NCBI GenBank assembly: GCA_012845835.1
Contig: JABAKD010000014.1
Span: forward strand, 2,963,710 to 3,027,709
Source of the DNA: Undaria pinnatifida
Taxonomy: Eukaryota > Sar > Phaeophyceae > Laminariales > Alariaceae
Direction: 5' to 3'
DNA length: 64,000 bases
Shown: piece by piece, positions 22,001-35,700 of the stretch
Layout: the number at the start of each line of letters is the position of its first letter
Numbering within the stretch: the stretch's first letter is position 1
Translations under genes and position numbers: made by a program
The notes under the pieces: model-generated
Databases searched by the model: none
Told to the model about the DNA's origin: nothing
The model's input: only the letters and a program-made list of their open reading frames with translations

Positions 22001-25000
22001 CTCCACACCACATTCCCCTCTCCCAACCACCGACCACCCCCCGCGACTTGCTTCAGCATTGACATATACGTGCGCCACTCTTGTTTTGTTTCATTTTTTT
22101 CCTAGGGTATTATTCCACTCCAGAGTGACTGGAGCCTGTCCTGTGACCACGGACTTGATTTTGCGAATTGATGTAAGAACAGCAACAGCAGCAACACCCC
22201 CCATACCTCTCCCCTCCCCTCGCCACCCCAATCCCCCCCTCCTTCCCTCCTCATCCCCACCCCCACCCCCCCAAAAACATCCTTGTACAGGTCCAGACGT
22301 ATCGTTTGCAGGGGCACTTTTCCGCCGACCTGGAGCACGAGAGAGGGCGCAAAGAGGAGAGACGTTGGGCTGAGGCGACGCAGGACCCCATCCTCATCTT
22401 CGAGGCGGAATCGCTAGACTCTGGCGCCTTCACTGAGGTATTAAGATGGCCGCGTTCTTGCCGACTATGTCCCGCTCTAATCCCGTTTTGTCCGCCCTCG
22501 TCCGATTGCCGACCTTCGTCCGAATGCCGTCCTCATTCAGAATATTCTCCGGCCTCATCTGATTATGCACGCCGTCGTCCGAATTTTTCCGCCCTCATCC
22601 TATTTTCTTCCGCTCTCGTCGTCCAATTTTTTCGGTCTTCGTCCGATTATATCTGTCCGTCGTCCGATGATGTCCTCTCTCATCCGATTATCCTCACCCT
22701 TGTCGCAAATTTTTACGCAACGCTCGTTTTTCCCACGGTATTCGTTTGTTGTTTGTTTGCACAGGAGGAGTTGGACGGCGCGAAAAAAAAAGCTGCTGCG
22801 GCGGTCAAGGCGGCCGTAGAGTATGCCGACGCATCCCCTCCCCCACCTACAGACCTCGCCAAGGCAAGATTTGCGTGTGGTGGTGGTTGGGTTGGATTTG
22901 GTTGGGTCGGGTTGGGATATGGTCGGTTGGGTTGAGTTTGGTCTGGCTTGGCTTGTTGGTAGAATTTGCCGACGCGTCCCCCCCCCAACCTGCCGACCTC
23001 GTCGAGGCAAGCTTTGAGTGTGGCGGTGCTGTTGTTTGTGTTGTTGTTGTTGTTGTTGTTGTTCTTGTTCTTGTTCTTGTTCTTGTTCTTGTTCTTGTTC
23101 TTGTTCTTGTTCTTGTTCTTGTTCTTGTTCTTGTTGTTATCGCTGTTGCTTGTTTTTGTTGACATTGTTATTGTTGTTGCTGTTTGTTGGTGTTGCTGCT
23201 GTTGTTGTTGTTGCTGCTGTTATTCTTGTTGTTATCGCTGCTGTTATTCTTGTTATCGCTGTTGTTTGCTTTTGTTGACATTGGTATTGCTGTTGCTGTT
23301 TGTTGGTGTTGTAGAGATTGATGCTGTTGTCTTTGTTTAAAAGTATAGCTAGTGCGGTGTAATTGTTGGGTTTGGCTTGATTTGGGTCAGGGTTGGCTCG
23401 GTGTGTTAAGGAGGCGGCGAAGTTTGCCGACGCGTCCCTTCCCCCGCCTAGCGACCCCGCCAAGGCAAATCTTAAGCCCTGTTAATAATGTGCAGCATTT
23501 TTTCCGGCACACTAATTCCGAGTTGTTTGCCCCGAAAAGGTGGTTGCAGGTCTAAAGGGGTTGAGCGTTGTTTAACTATAGTTAACACTCTTGTGATTGT
23601 TGGGTTCGGTTAGAGCTGAGGTTTGGTTGGTGGTGTGCGAGAGCACGTAGGTGGGTTGATGGGTGGTTTGGGGGGGGTCCACTTATGGCACAACAAGTGC
23701 AACTGCTTTCGCCTGGGTTGGGATTGGGCTGGGGTTGGGTTGGGTTGGGTTGGGTTGGGTTGGGTTGGGTTGGGTTGGGTTGGTGTGCGACAGCACAAGG
23801 GTGGGTGGTGGTGTTGATAGCGGCGGTGGCTTTCTTTTATTTCCCCCCTATTACCTGGCGTTTCCTGACCTCTAAGTCTCTCTAGCTGCTCTCTCCATCT
23901 CTGACTCTTCACGATTTTGTTTTTGCTCACTTTTGTCTTTTATCTCTCAGGAGCTTGAGTACCCCGACGTACCCTCCACCGACTACAACCTTAAGTCGCC
24001 ACCCGCCAACGCGGACGAAGTCAACGCCAGGTCTCTCCCGGCCCACTCCAAGAAGGAAGCCGAGGCTCACTGTGCTATGCTCGAGGTATTCTAGTACCTC
24101 TGTATTTTCTATGGTGATCGTTGGTGGTGGTGGTGGTGGTGGTGGTGGTGTTGGTGTGGTTGTGTTGGTATTGGTGTTTGTGATGGTGATGGTGATGGTG
24201 GTGGTGGTGTTGCCGAGGTCCACTGCGATACGCTCAAGCTATAATGCCGCTGTTGTGTGTGTGGTGATTGGTGATGGTGGTGGTGCTGAGGATGTTGTCG
24301 GTGGTAGTGGCGATGATGGTAGTGGTGGTGGTTGTGGTGGTTTGGTTGTTGTGGTGGTTGTGTTAATGGTGGTGTTGGGGGTGTTGTTGGCGTTGGTGGT
24401 GGTGATGGCGTTGGTAATGGTGGTGGTGGCTCGAGATGTCGCTGTTTTTTGTTGGGGATCTATGGTGGTGTTGGTAGTGGTCGTGTTCGCGATGATGATA
24501 ATTTTGAATGTGGTATCGGTGGTGTTTCGAATGCCAAGTTTCTGCCGGCGCACTCCGAGAAGGAAGCCGAGGCCTACTGCGCTATGCTCAAGGTGCAACC
24601 TAATCAGGACTTTTCACGGGTCAGGGAGGTTTCGAAATGCCGCGGGTCGGGTCATTGTGTTTTAAAATCTCACGGGTTGGGTCGGGTCGGGTCAAGAAGC
24701 TTTGAAATCTAGCGGGTCGGGTCGGGTCGGGTCAAGGGGTGCGGGTCGGGTCGGGTCGGCTCAGAAGGTTTTGAAATCTCGCGGATCGGGTCGGGTCGGG
24801 TCGGCTCAGGAGGTTTTGAAATCTCGCGGGTCGGGTCGGGTCGGGTCGGGTCAAGAGGTTTGAAAACCTCGCGGGTCGGGTCGGGTCACGATCCCCGAGA
24901 TACGAGTCACTCACGGGTCAGGCCACGATGACCCGCGGGTTTATTTTTTAGGCTGACCCCCTGTTCGAACCCGCGGATCTGGCCTGCGGATTCGCCTCGC

Positions 25001-28000
25001 GCCTCGCGGGTCGGAACCGCGGATACGACCCGCGGGTCCGAAAATGGTACAAAACTTGCCGCTTCCTTCATGAAAGCCTCTCTCGTCCCGATACTCCGAT
25101 CGTGTGTCATCATAACGTCCAGAAACATCAACCAGACAGCAGCTTCTCGCACCAGGCATAAAGTATTACTATGCGAATCCCCGTGTCGGATGAAGCCATA
25201 AGTATTATTCAGGTATATTGGCATCCATCAAAGTCCACTAAAACAAGCCAGGCCACAAACTCTTGCTGCATTGCAGGTTGCAACAATAATGCTACAAGCA
25301 GTAGACCTATAGTAGAAAGTACAATGAAAATATATATTTTTATAAAATATTCCAGGTACGTATATTTTTTTGAAACAAAAGAATAGGACCCCTCCCATTC
25401 ATTGAGAAAAAACTCACCCACATAGTATATTACAACTACCAACAACGCAGCTTGCAAAGATGAGTATTGACCCGAAATTCGTCGAACTCACGGCTGACGT
25501 CCTTATAATATTTTTATTAAATAAGGAATATATACTTTGGATTTTGCTTTACCACCTATTCGTGGCAGCAGCAGTACACAAGTACCCCATTACTACTTTA
25601 ATAAGGTGGACCAAACCGGTACCCTACTATTTATACTAAATATTAATACCGCCTTATAAAACATCAATTAATGATAGGTTATTAGTACGTACATCAGACT
25701 GTTCAGAGATAACTATTGGTATGTCAATTGGTTCTATACGTGATAGGTAACATAGCACAATGTCATCTTATGTTAGGTTTTGAGTTATGAAACACATGCT
25801 AAAGACGGGCGGTCGATTTAGTACGCAGCTTGCAAAGATGAGTATCGACCCTGAAATCGTCGAACTCACAGCTGACGCCGTTACAATATTTTTATTCAAT
25901 GAAGACGGCAGATAAACGAGGGTTTGGGGTAACCCAGGTTCGACGCGACTTGCAACAACTTATCTTCTTGTCTTGCGTAGCATGGAGGACACGCCGGGTT
26001 GGGGCAAGGTTCGACAGCGAACCAAGCGACGGTAGTAACGATAGAAGTGCCTCGAGGCAACGAGAGGTGCTTCGTAGGCAGAACAGAGAGTCGACAGTGA
26101 TGATTAGACTACTTGTCAGCGGGAAACGTGATTACCCGCCTCTCTGTCATCAGAATTTACGTAGACTCCACGACCACTTTTAGTACAACAAGACACGATA
26201 TCCAACACCTCTGGAACGGCTACCGTTCATACAAATCTTCACGAGAGCATCTGCCTACGTAACGGTAGAAAGTGTACCTGCGACCTATACAAATGGCAGC
26301 ATATTATAATAACCTACGTATGTATATGTACGAGGTATACTGCTGTATGTACGTAAACATTGGATACCCCGTGAGAATTTCATCATACCAGTACGAAATG
26401 TGACCAAGCGTAAAAAGGCAAGGGCAGTCGTCGTCGAAGCAGCAGCAGCAGCACTGGCAGCAGCAGGCACCAGCAACAGATCCCGGATCCTCGCGGATCG
26501 TAGCCCCTGCTGACAGATCCACAGCCCCAGTTGTGGGCTTGCTGCCGGAGGCGGCTCTTCTAGGCTGCTTGCCGGTGCCGGAGACTGCATGATGCATGAT
26601 ACATACGGCAGCACGTAGCTAGCTCGAGAATTAGCGTATACACCAGTACGGAATGTGACCAAACTTGAAAAAACAAGAGCACTCGTCGTCGAAGCAGCAG
26701 CAGAGCAGCAGCACTGGCAGCAGGCAGCAGCGAGCACCATATTCAGCAGACAACGCATCCTTGCGGAACGCAGCCCCTGGTGACAGATCCACTACTGTTA
26801 CGATGGTTTTATTGGTATTATGGGTCTAAAGAGGGGTTTCCAGTCGGGGGTTGCCAAGTAGGGAAATGGGGGCAAGATACCGTGGACCTCAGAGGAACAT
26901 GCCTTCCTGCTCCTATGGAGGGCTTTTGATCGGCCAAGTGTATAATAGCTAGTGTATAACTCTCCTGTACGCTTGGGTCTTCTCGTGCGCCAGCGCTGTA
27001 TTAAGAGCTAGCGATGGGACGCGAGAGTCAGGGCTACGGCAGCGGGGCCGCTAAGGACGCTCTCCCAGGTGCACCTGTGTTGCTCTGCCCACAAAACGAA
27101 AATGATATGCAACCTATAACGTCAATATTCTTGAAACCGGGGTTCTGTCAAAAACAGCCCCGACTTGGTCATTCAGCGTTCTGTGCCCTTTCACAGGCGC
27201 CGTCCTCCCCACTGAATCCTTCAAATGACATACCACGCCCGTAGGGACCCCATCAAATAATTATATAGTCTGATCTGTAGTTGGTGTGGCTTTTGTCTCG
27301 TTAGAAATGGAGAAATTCGGTGCGCCGCGTCCATGTACTGTGTCGCTTGCACAGTTGCTACGTATGCTCCCAGCAGTCGCGCCGCCAGTTTAGGCATTTT
27401 TCACCGTCACTGTCGCGGTGGTAATGGTTAATAAAATCGCTCAAGATTCGCCGTGTGATCGTGTATGCAGGGAGGAAAGGCATTCCAGGGTGGTGAGATT
27501 TATTATTCATGTCGCCGACGCCGCAATCGCTGGAGACGTGCGCATAAAAAAACAACGAATTGTGGACAAAAAACTCAGCGTTGTAGACTAGCGTATTAGG
27601 GCATACTCCTACAGCAGTAGTAGTCTATTAATAGTAGATCACAGTTTTTTTTCAAAAATTTCACGTACGTACACACGTAACTCATAGCTGTCCTTATAAT
27701 ATGCTTCGAAGTAGTTTTTCATAAATTACGGGAACAACGCAGCTTGCAAAGATGAGTATTCACCCTAAATTCGTCGAACTCACGGCTGACGTCCTGCTTA
27801 TTTAAATATTTTTATGAAATACGGGAGCTGACCTCCTGATCATCGCTAGAGCAGTAAAACAATAACTTGGCCACAGTCAGTATGAGAAAGAGAAAACCCA
27901 ACGACCTGGAAACACTGCTGTCGCGGTGCTTACAAGTCACCAAAATTGCTATTAATACCGCTTTGCCACACTGTAGCGAGAGTATCTGAGCCCCCGTCGC

Positions 28001-31000
28001 AGGGTGTTGTGGTTTCCGATTAGCTGCTACGCCGCAGTTATGGCAGAACTGCGGAATATCGTACACAAATATCACAGTGGTAAGAGGTTGTTCCAGATCT
28101 GTATTTCGGCATAGTTTGGCCTCATTTTTTTTTTTTTTTTTTTGGTGGGCGGAGCAACACAGTTACGGTGGTGCAGTCGTCTCCGCTTAAAAGACGACAC
28201 AATTTTTCATGAAGCAAGGTGCCCTGCAGATAGACATCACCCCGGGCGGGGTAGTAGTTTTATGCCACGGGACCCCCCAAAATTGCTGTGATCACACCTG
28301 TAGAGCTGCGCAGAAAGAGGTCTGCTGCCGCTGCTGCGTGTGGGTATTATCGATAGATTGCTCTCACCTGCTGATGGTTCGTCTGCCTCCGGCACGACGA
28401 CATGCGAAGAACCAACATGCACGATGAAGTCTATCCCAATCACGACGAAGCACCAGTGCCCTTGCGGGCAACCCAGGGATGGCTTTTGCGGTCGGGGCAT
28501 CGGACAGGAAGGCTACGGGCAGCAGAGAAAGTGCATAGATCACCGATATTTTCTGGTATATGTGTTCGTCTCTATTTCGGGCGTACCAACTAGGTGGTTC
28601 TGTTTTGCCCTTGTTTGGCGCGTAGCCTATCACAAAGGTGTATCGTATCAGTTGAAATAGTAGTACGATTGTTTTGTCGGTATTGTTGTCGTGGGAGGAC
28701 AGCACCGGCAAAAATAAAAATATTGAAAAAAAAACAAGCACAACAGCATCACCACCAGCAGCAGCATCATCCACGACAGCAGTGGTAGTACACTGCTGTC
28801 ATTAAAAAACGTCGTTCTGCAACACCAGCTCTACTAATTTTCGTGGTATATTTTGGGAGGTCGAGTTTCGCTACAAAGGTCAACAAACAAATAACTTGGT
28901 CATATAGCGCGTGAGACTCTCAACCACCTGCCACGGTGTGATGGACATTATTTCGGTGTTTTCGTGTCGTGCTGGTATTCCTGCTGCAACGGCGCGTCTT
29001 TTGACGTATGTTACGCCTCCATTGACCCCGGGGATGGTGAGTTATCGTCCCCAGAATCGTAAAGACAATTCCCCGCGTTAAAAGCGCTTTGAGAAAAATA
29101 AACGATGTGCGTCTTTAAAGCGGGGACGACTGTAGTCTTGTCAGTTCTGGTAGTCTGTATGTACGCAAGCTCGGTTAGCTTTGGAACGTGATGATGGAAG
29201 GTTGCGCGTATTTGACTGTAACGTGTTGGGTAGAACTGGGAAACCCATGCGGGTATCAATCACTCGCGCCTCTCAGAGGGATTCCTCTATATTATAATGA
29301 TGCGTGCAAAGCTAAAGTTTGTGACACCACCGCCCCAGTTGTGGGCTTGTTGCCGGAGGCGGCTCGGCTAGGCTGGTTGCCGGGGTCGGAGACTGCATAG
29401 AAAAGTAGCTCGCTCGTCGGGTCGCTCGTCGGGTCGACCCGGTGGTCTAGCGCTACGGGCGTGGCTAATTGCCCGTGCGTGGGTTGCGGCCTCCTTATCA
29501 TTTATCGCGTGCACACCACATAATAACGCTGCTGCAAACAATGCCGGTGAAAAAAACAGAGAGCATGAATTCCTGGGAAACGTACGAGCAACCACGGACC
29601 AACCAATCCACCAAGGTACCTATCCAGACATGTTTGACCCGTGACTTTCCGACTTTAACCCGTGAGATATATCGCGGGCCCAGCCGACCCGACCCGCATG
29701 AAACCCGCACCTCACGAGTCACTCGGAGTGTGGCGGGTCGGGTCGGGTCGGGTCAACAGGCTTTCAAAATCTCGCGGGCCGGGTCGGGTCGGGTCGGGCC
29801 AGGAGGTTTTTAAAATCTCACGGGTCGGGTCGGGTCGGGTCAAGAGGTTTTAAAATCTCTCGGGGCGGTTCCGGTCGGGTCAAGGCGTCTCGAAATTCTC
29901 GCGGGTCGGGTCGGGTCGGGCGGGGTCGGGTCAAGACCTCTCGAATTTCTCGCGGATCGCTGACCCGACCCGACCCGACCCGCGAGGTTTGACCTGACCC
30001 GTGAAAAGCCTTGAATCTAATGCCTGTTTTTTGTTGGTGGTGGTCTGTGATGGTGATGGTGTACATGGGAATGATGGTGTTGGTGGTGGTGATGGTGTTA
30101 GTAGTGGTGGTGTTAGTGACGGTGGTGGGGGTTGTTGAGGTTGTGGTGGTGTTGGTGTTAGTGACGGCGGTGGCGGTTGTTGAGGTTGTGGTGGTGTTGG
30201 TGTCGGTGATGTTGGTGTTGGTGCTGGTGTTGGTGATGTTGGTGATGATATTGATGATGAGATGATGGGGATGATGCCGATAATTTTGCCGACCACCATG
30301 ATGATGACGATGATGATGATGCCAACGCTGATGCTCTTTATGGTGATGATTTTGCCGACGAAAATGACGATGCAGGAGAAGGCGAAGAAGGGAGAGATCA
30401 CGATCGGCGATGCCATCAACCTGGCAATCCTTGAGGAGATGCTGCGCGACCCCATGACCACAATCCACGCCGAGGACCTGCAGGTGATTAACCTTATTTT
30501 TGTTCTTTGTGTGGCGTGTTGTTTACGTACCACTCCCGGTTTGAGTTTTGCCCGTTCTTTTGTTTTTGTTTGCCGTTTTAGGGTCCATCCAAACGAGGAA
30601 AAAAAACGGAAAGCGAAACAAAAAAGGGAAGATCCTTTCGTTTTTTTGATAATTAAAGCATGTTCATTCCAAACGACATCCAAAAAAAAAATTGAAAAAA
30701 ACTGAAAATTGTTCATGTTCCACGCTAAAACTCGCGGTGCAACTTGACAGAATAGTTCGACCGCCACAGCACACCGACTCGCGGCGAATGCACTCAACGA
30801 CGCAGCTGAACTCACCCAACTCGCACACCGGAAGCACCCCTGAGAGTAGGCCGTGCTCGTGGTCCAACCCGCTCCCCCGGGAGTGCTCTAGAAGTTGTGT
30901 TTTGGTCATGGTTGTCTATCGGCAGCCGTTGGATTACTGGGTGGCACCCTCATAAAAAAAAATATCGCCACATCCACGTCCAGACGCTCTGGTTTCTTGC

Positions 31001-32741
31001 ATAGTCACCCCTTAGTCATATCCTACCCATACATGCTGGCTTCGACGGCGGACAAGCACTGTGGCAGCCTCACGCACTACCCCACTAGCCCCACCCACCG
31101 TGCGCCTGCAAACGGGTCACCCTGTGTTCCTCTTCGCGCTGTTTATCCCATATTTTGTTCTTCTTTTATCCCATTTCGTTTATTTTAAACGGTGTTGGGA
31201 TAAAAATAAGCCAAAAAGTAAAACGTGTTTATCGAGATCTCTACTGCTTGTTTCTGCTATCTGACCAATGAAACTCGGCTGCTCTTTAGTTCTGCTTTTC
31301 GTTGTTGTTTTTTCGTTGTTTTCCTCGTTTGGACGGGCCCTTAGGCACCCTGCTACGAAAAGGAAAATAAGAGAAAACAACCTTGCATTCCTCCTAATCA
31401 TTAGTATTATAGGGTTTCCACGTAAATTTTAACAGGAAAATAGTTTGAAAAAAATCTGGTGCCTCCTTTTTGTGTGTTTTTTTTCACCCGGCTCTTGCGG
31501 GCTGTGCGAAGAAGAGTTGCACCAGGTACCAGGTAGCACCGCAGGCGAGAGGCGAGAGCGCGAGGACTCACTCGTACCAAACTGCTGTGGATTTCAAAGC
31601 ACCGAACTGTCTAGAGCACTACACACAGAGCAAGACTATCCCTACCCGCTTGGTGTGGCAGCAGCATTAGCAGTGCACTACCGATGCTGCTAGTTTTTGG
31701 CCGCGTGGGGGGCGATACCTTCCGCAATCTCGACCGGCGCGAGGTGGCCTCTCCATCCAAATCGACCTTTCTTTGCTCGTACTCGTATCCCACCGAACGC
31801 CACCAAAGTTTATTTATGTTTCGAGAACCTCCAAGATGGCTTGAACTCCAAACACCCGGCAACACACGGGGTGGGGCGGCAACATGAGCAGTATACATAC
31901 GATGCTGCTTGTACTCAACCGTGGCGGGCCCGGTAGCTACCGCAGTCGTCAACGGCGTGGGATGATCTCTCAGGAATAACTCGATTTTCCCCCGCGAAGC
32001 ACAGCAGATCCCAGGAGCTTGGCTCAGCATTTTCAGAACAATGGAGTTCGCTCGAAAAACACACAGGACAAGACGAGCCCTACCCGCCTGCTGCGGCGGT
32101 GAAGTATGACGAGCACCAGGCGCCATACGCTGCTGAGTTTCATTTGAGGGTGTGATGGCTGCCCGAGTCGTGTGTGCTGTCTGCTGCTGCTGTTGTCTGC
32201 TGCAGCTCGTGCTGGCCAAAAAGCAAATTATCTCGCATGTCAGCGAGTGGGCTACTCGCACTGTACACTCTCAACTTATAAGTTGTTTCGCAAGGTAAAT
32301 ATTTGTCAAACCAATCCGAACCCCTTAATTTATTCAGCATTTTTGGAATCACTCTGAATTTTTTCACGGCAAAAAAACGTGATGCAACCTACTCTGGATA
32401 AATTTCCAAGGTAACGCGCAATTTACCTGCTAATATTTCTACGTGGACACCTTATATTTCCCTTCCAGGGGTTTTGTTGAGTAACGGTGAATACTCTGGG
32501 GGTACCCAAGTATCTACCCGAGTACGATCGAAGTTACTAGATTTGGTGCCCGGGTACCCCAGAGTGTCTATCCTACTAAGCGCACCCTTGGACCCTTTTC
32601 TTTACTGCACCAACAGTTTTGAGGGGGTGGTTTGTAGAGGTAGAGAGGGATCTTTTTTGCAGTTGCGGTGGCAAATGGTTAGTTTCGTGTGTTTGGCCGC
32701 CGCTGTTGAGTTAGTTGTTAGTTGTTGGTGTTAGTTGTTAG

Positions 32742-32798
<57 letters not shown>

Positions 32799-35700
32799 TT
32801 GTTGTTGTTGTTGTTGTTGTTGTTGGTGTTGGTGTTGGTGTTGGTGTTGGTGTTGGTGTTGTTGGTGTTGGTGTTGGTGTTGGTGTCGGTGTCGGTGTTG
32901 GTGTTGGTGTTGGTGTTGGTGTTGGTGTTGGTGTTGGTGTTGTTGTTGTTATTGCTGTTGCTATTGCTGTTGTCCTCGTTGCTGTTGTTTTTTCTGTTGG
33001 TATTGGTGTTGGTGTTGATATTGGTGTTGGTGTTGCTGTTGGTGATCACCAACAGCAACACCAACAGCGAATTCTACAACAACAACGGCGACAACAGCGA
33101 GCACTAGCACCAACACCATCACCATCACCAACACAGATATCGACACTAGCTACACCAACGTCAGTGTAGCTGGTGTAGATATCTGTGTTGGTGCTGGTGC
33201 TATTGTTGGTGTCGGTGATTCTGCTGGGGTCGCGCTGCTGCAGTGTTGGAGCCTTCTTATAATCACCCGCTAGATTATGGCGACGAATTTTGTTGAATTG
33301 TTCTTGTTGCTACATGAACGAAACTATAGTTTCCACGCACAGATTGAGCTGCCCCACCCGCCCCAACCCCGCCCCAACCCCGCCCCAACCCCCCCCCCAT
33401 GATAAACTGGGGCATTTTTTTTTTTTTTTTTCCCAAAACCGTCAGGTTTATCCCCTTGAAGGATTTATAGTTTCCACGCACAAATTGCCACCCCCCCCAT
33501 GTAATATCAGAAAGAAAATGTCTACACCGACATTCCCGGCGACAGCCAGCATCACCGACTCCACCGGTAGCACCTACGGCGATAGGGGGATGTGCTTGTA
33601 TGGTCAAGTACACCGACCACCACGGCAGGATGAAAGCAGTATGCTTCATTGAGAAGAATACTGACACACTGCATACTTGATGGCGTGGTTGACATGAACT
33701 TGTTTGGGCTGGTCGGTGTTGCTTGTGCGGTGTGCGGTGACTAATTATTTTGCCTGCACTTTTCATTAGCTTTTTTTACTCCTTTTCAACTTGCAACACC
33801 TCCGAAATTTCAAGGCAGCCACACCCCGAAGGCGAAGCTTGTGTTAGCGGGGTTTTTGTTGATGGCACTGACCTTACCACTGCTGTGGACTTCAATTTTT
33901 TGCTTTCCCCATTATTTTGCGCTAAACACTCCCAGGCTGGTTCGTCGTACGACATCCCTAAGAAGCTGCAGGAGGTCTTTGGATCGCTCCGGGCGGCCGA
34001 CGAGATCATCGATGAGGGGCACATCATCGGAAAGGTAGGGCTAAAAATGTCCCCACCCCGTTACAGCCCATCCTACCACACCCCAGCCCAGCTTGTCCTG
34101 CTCCACCCACCCCACCCCACCCCACCCCACCCCACCCCACCCCACAAACCCCACAAAATCCCGCAAAATCCCACCCCACCCACCCCCACAAATCCCTACG
34201 AAAAACCTATCACACCCTACAAAACTGCACAAAAACCTGCAATATTTCATAAGATCCCGCAAAAACCCACGGCATTCCACCCATTCTATGCAAGGTATAT
34301 ATTAATGACATGATAGTAGCAGTCGAAGCAGCAAAGCAAGGAGTCACGATGGGGGAAGATACGATGTCGGGGTTGATGTTTGCGGATGATTTCGTGGGGA
34401 TATCAGAAACACCCGAAGGATTGCAGAAACAGATAGAGAAAGCACTAGAATACACTAGGAAATGGAGAGTGACAGCGAACGTGAAAAAATGCGCAGTAGT
34501 AGTTATTGTATGTAACGAAGATAAGGTGAATCCGGTAATTTTTTATTGGGAGTGGGGAGAAGATGAACTACCGATCGTAAACCAGTACACGTACCTTGGC
34601 GTAGAGATCTCAAAGGACTGCTCTTGGGATGCACACATAGCGAAAGTAATAGGAAAGGGTAAATCACAAGTAGGTAAGATGGATGCGATCCTCACAGACT
34701 CGCACCTTGACATTAGGATTGAAATATGCATTCTGATTAATGGGATTGTACCATAACTAGAGCATGTAGGAGAAGTATGGGAAGGGAACGCGAAGTTCGC
34801 TAAACAATTGTAAACAGTGCAGACAGCTGAAAACATACTAAGATGCTCAAGTACGGCGAGTAATACAGTATTAAGAGCAGAAATTTACCCATTTAGAACA
34901 AATAGAGACGTGAGAAAGTTGAAAGTGCAATATAAAGTAAGGAGTATGCCAGGAAAAAGGTTGCCAGCCATAGCTAATAGGGCTGTATGGGAGAAAATAA
35001 CGAAGGGCGAGCTGGAATATGATGGCATAATGCAGTCGAGAAAATGTGGAAGAATTTAGGAAGAGACCAAGAAGAGGTACTGTCGATAGATAAGTGTGGC
35101 GGGTACAAGACATTAGTAAAAGAAAGGATAGAAGAAAGGGAAAGGCCAGCGCTAAGAAATAAGGTGAAAGAGGAGAAACACTTGGAGATATACGGGGGTT
35201 GAGGGAAGATATTGGAATGAAAACGTATCTGCACGGCCCAATGGACTACGCGAAAAAGGCTGAAACTGCGATTCCGTGTAGGGGACCTGGACCTACCAGA
35301 AAGAAAGAGATACACCAGTAGTCGGGATGAGGAGGACGTGGATGCACATGTGTGCCCGTGTGGCACAACAATAGAGAGCAGGACTCACATAGTAGGATAA
35401 TGTGAAAGATACAAGGAGGAACGGGATGTGTGAGAGGAGATGAGGAAATTAGACAAATGTGACATGGAAGAGTTTGGTAGACTAGAGGGTAGCGAGAAAA
35501 CGATCACTATCCTAGGAGATAGATGGTGGCCGCAGACGGCGAAACAGGAAAGGGGTCGGATGAGCAAACAGTGTTGTTTGTGGTATATGGTTCGATGCTT
35601 GTCTGCGAATGTTTGGAGTTTTCGTGTATCATAGGGTTTCGTATTATGTGACGAGCTTATTTGGTATGTGCCTCGAGGGGATTCAGGCGGCTCACCATCA

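Noticed and set aside
23038-23335. Long open frames of L/F/V/C or N/K repeats
   Set aside because: Translations of a TTGTTC/TTG microsatellite, open on both strands; not genes. The same applies to 32735-33107.
24612-24935. RVGSGR / DPTRP repeat proteins
   Set aside because: Artefacts of GACCCG arrays; also at 8214, 29650 and 57360.
28340-28660. Cysteine-rich open frame (KHQCPCGQPRDGFCGRG)
   Set aside because: Resembles zinc-binding tails loosely, but no family could be named and flanks give no support.
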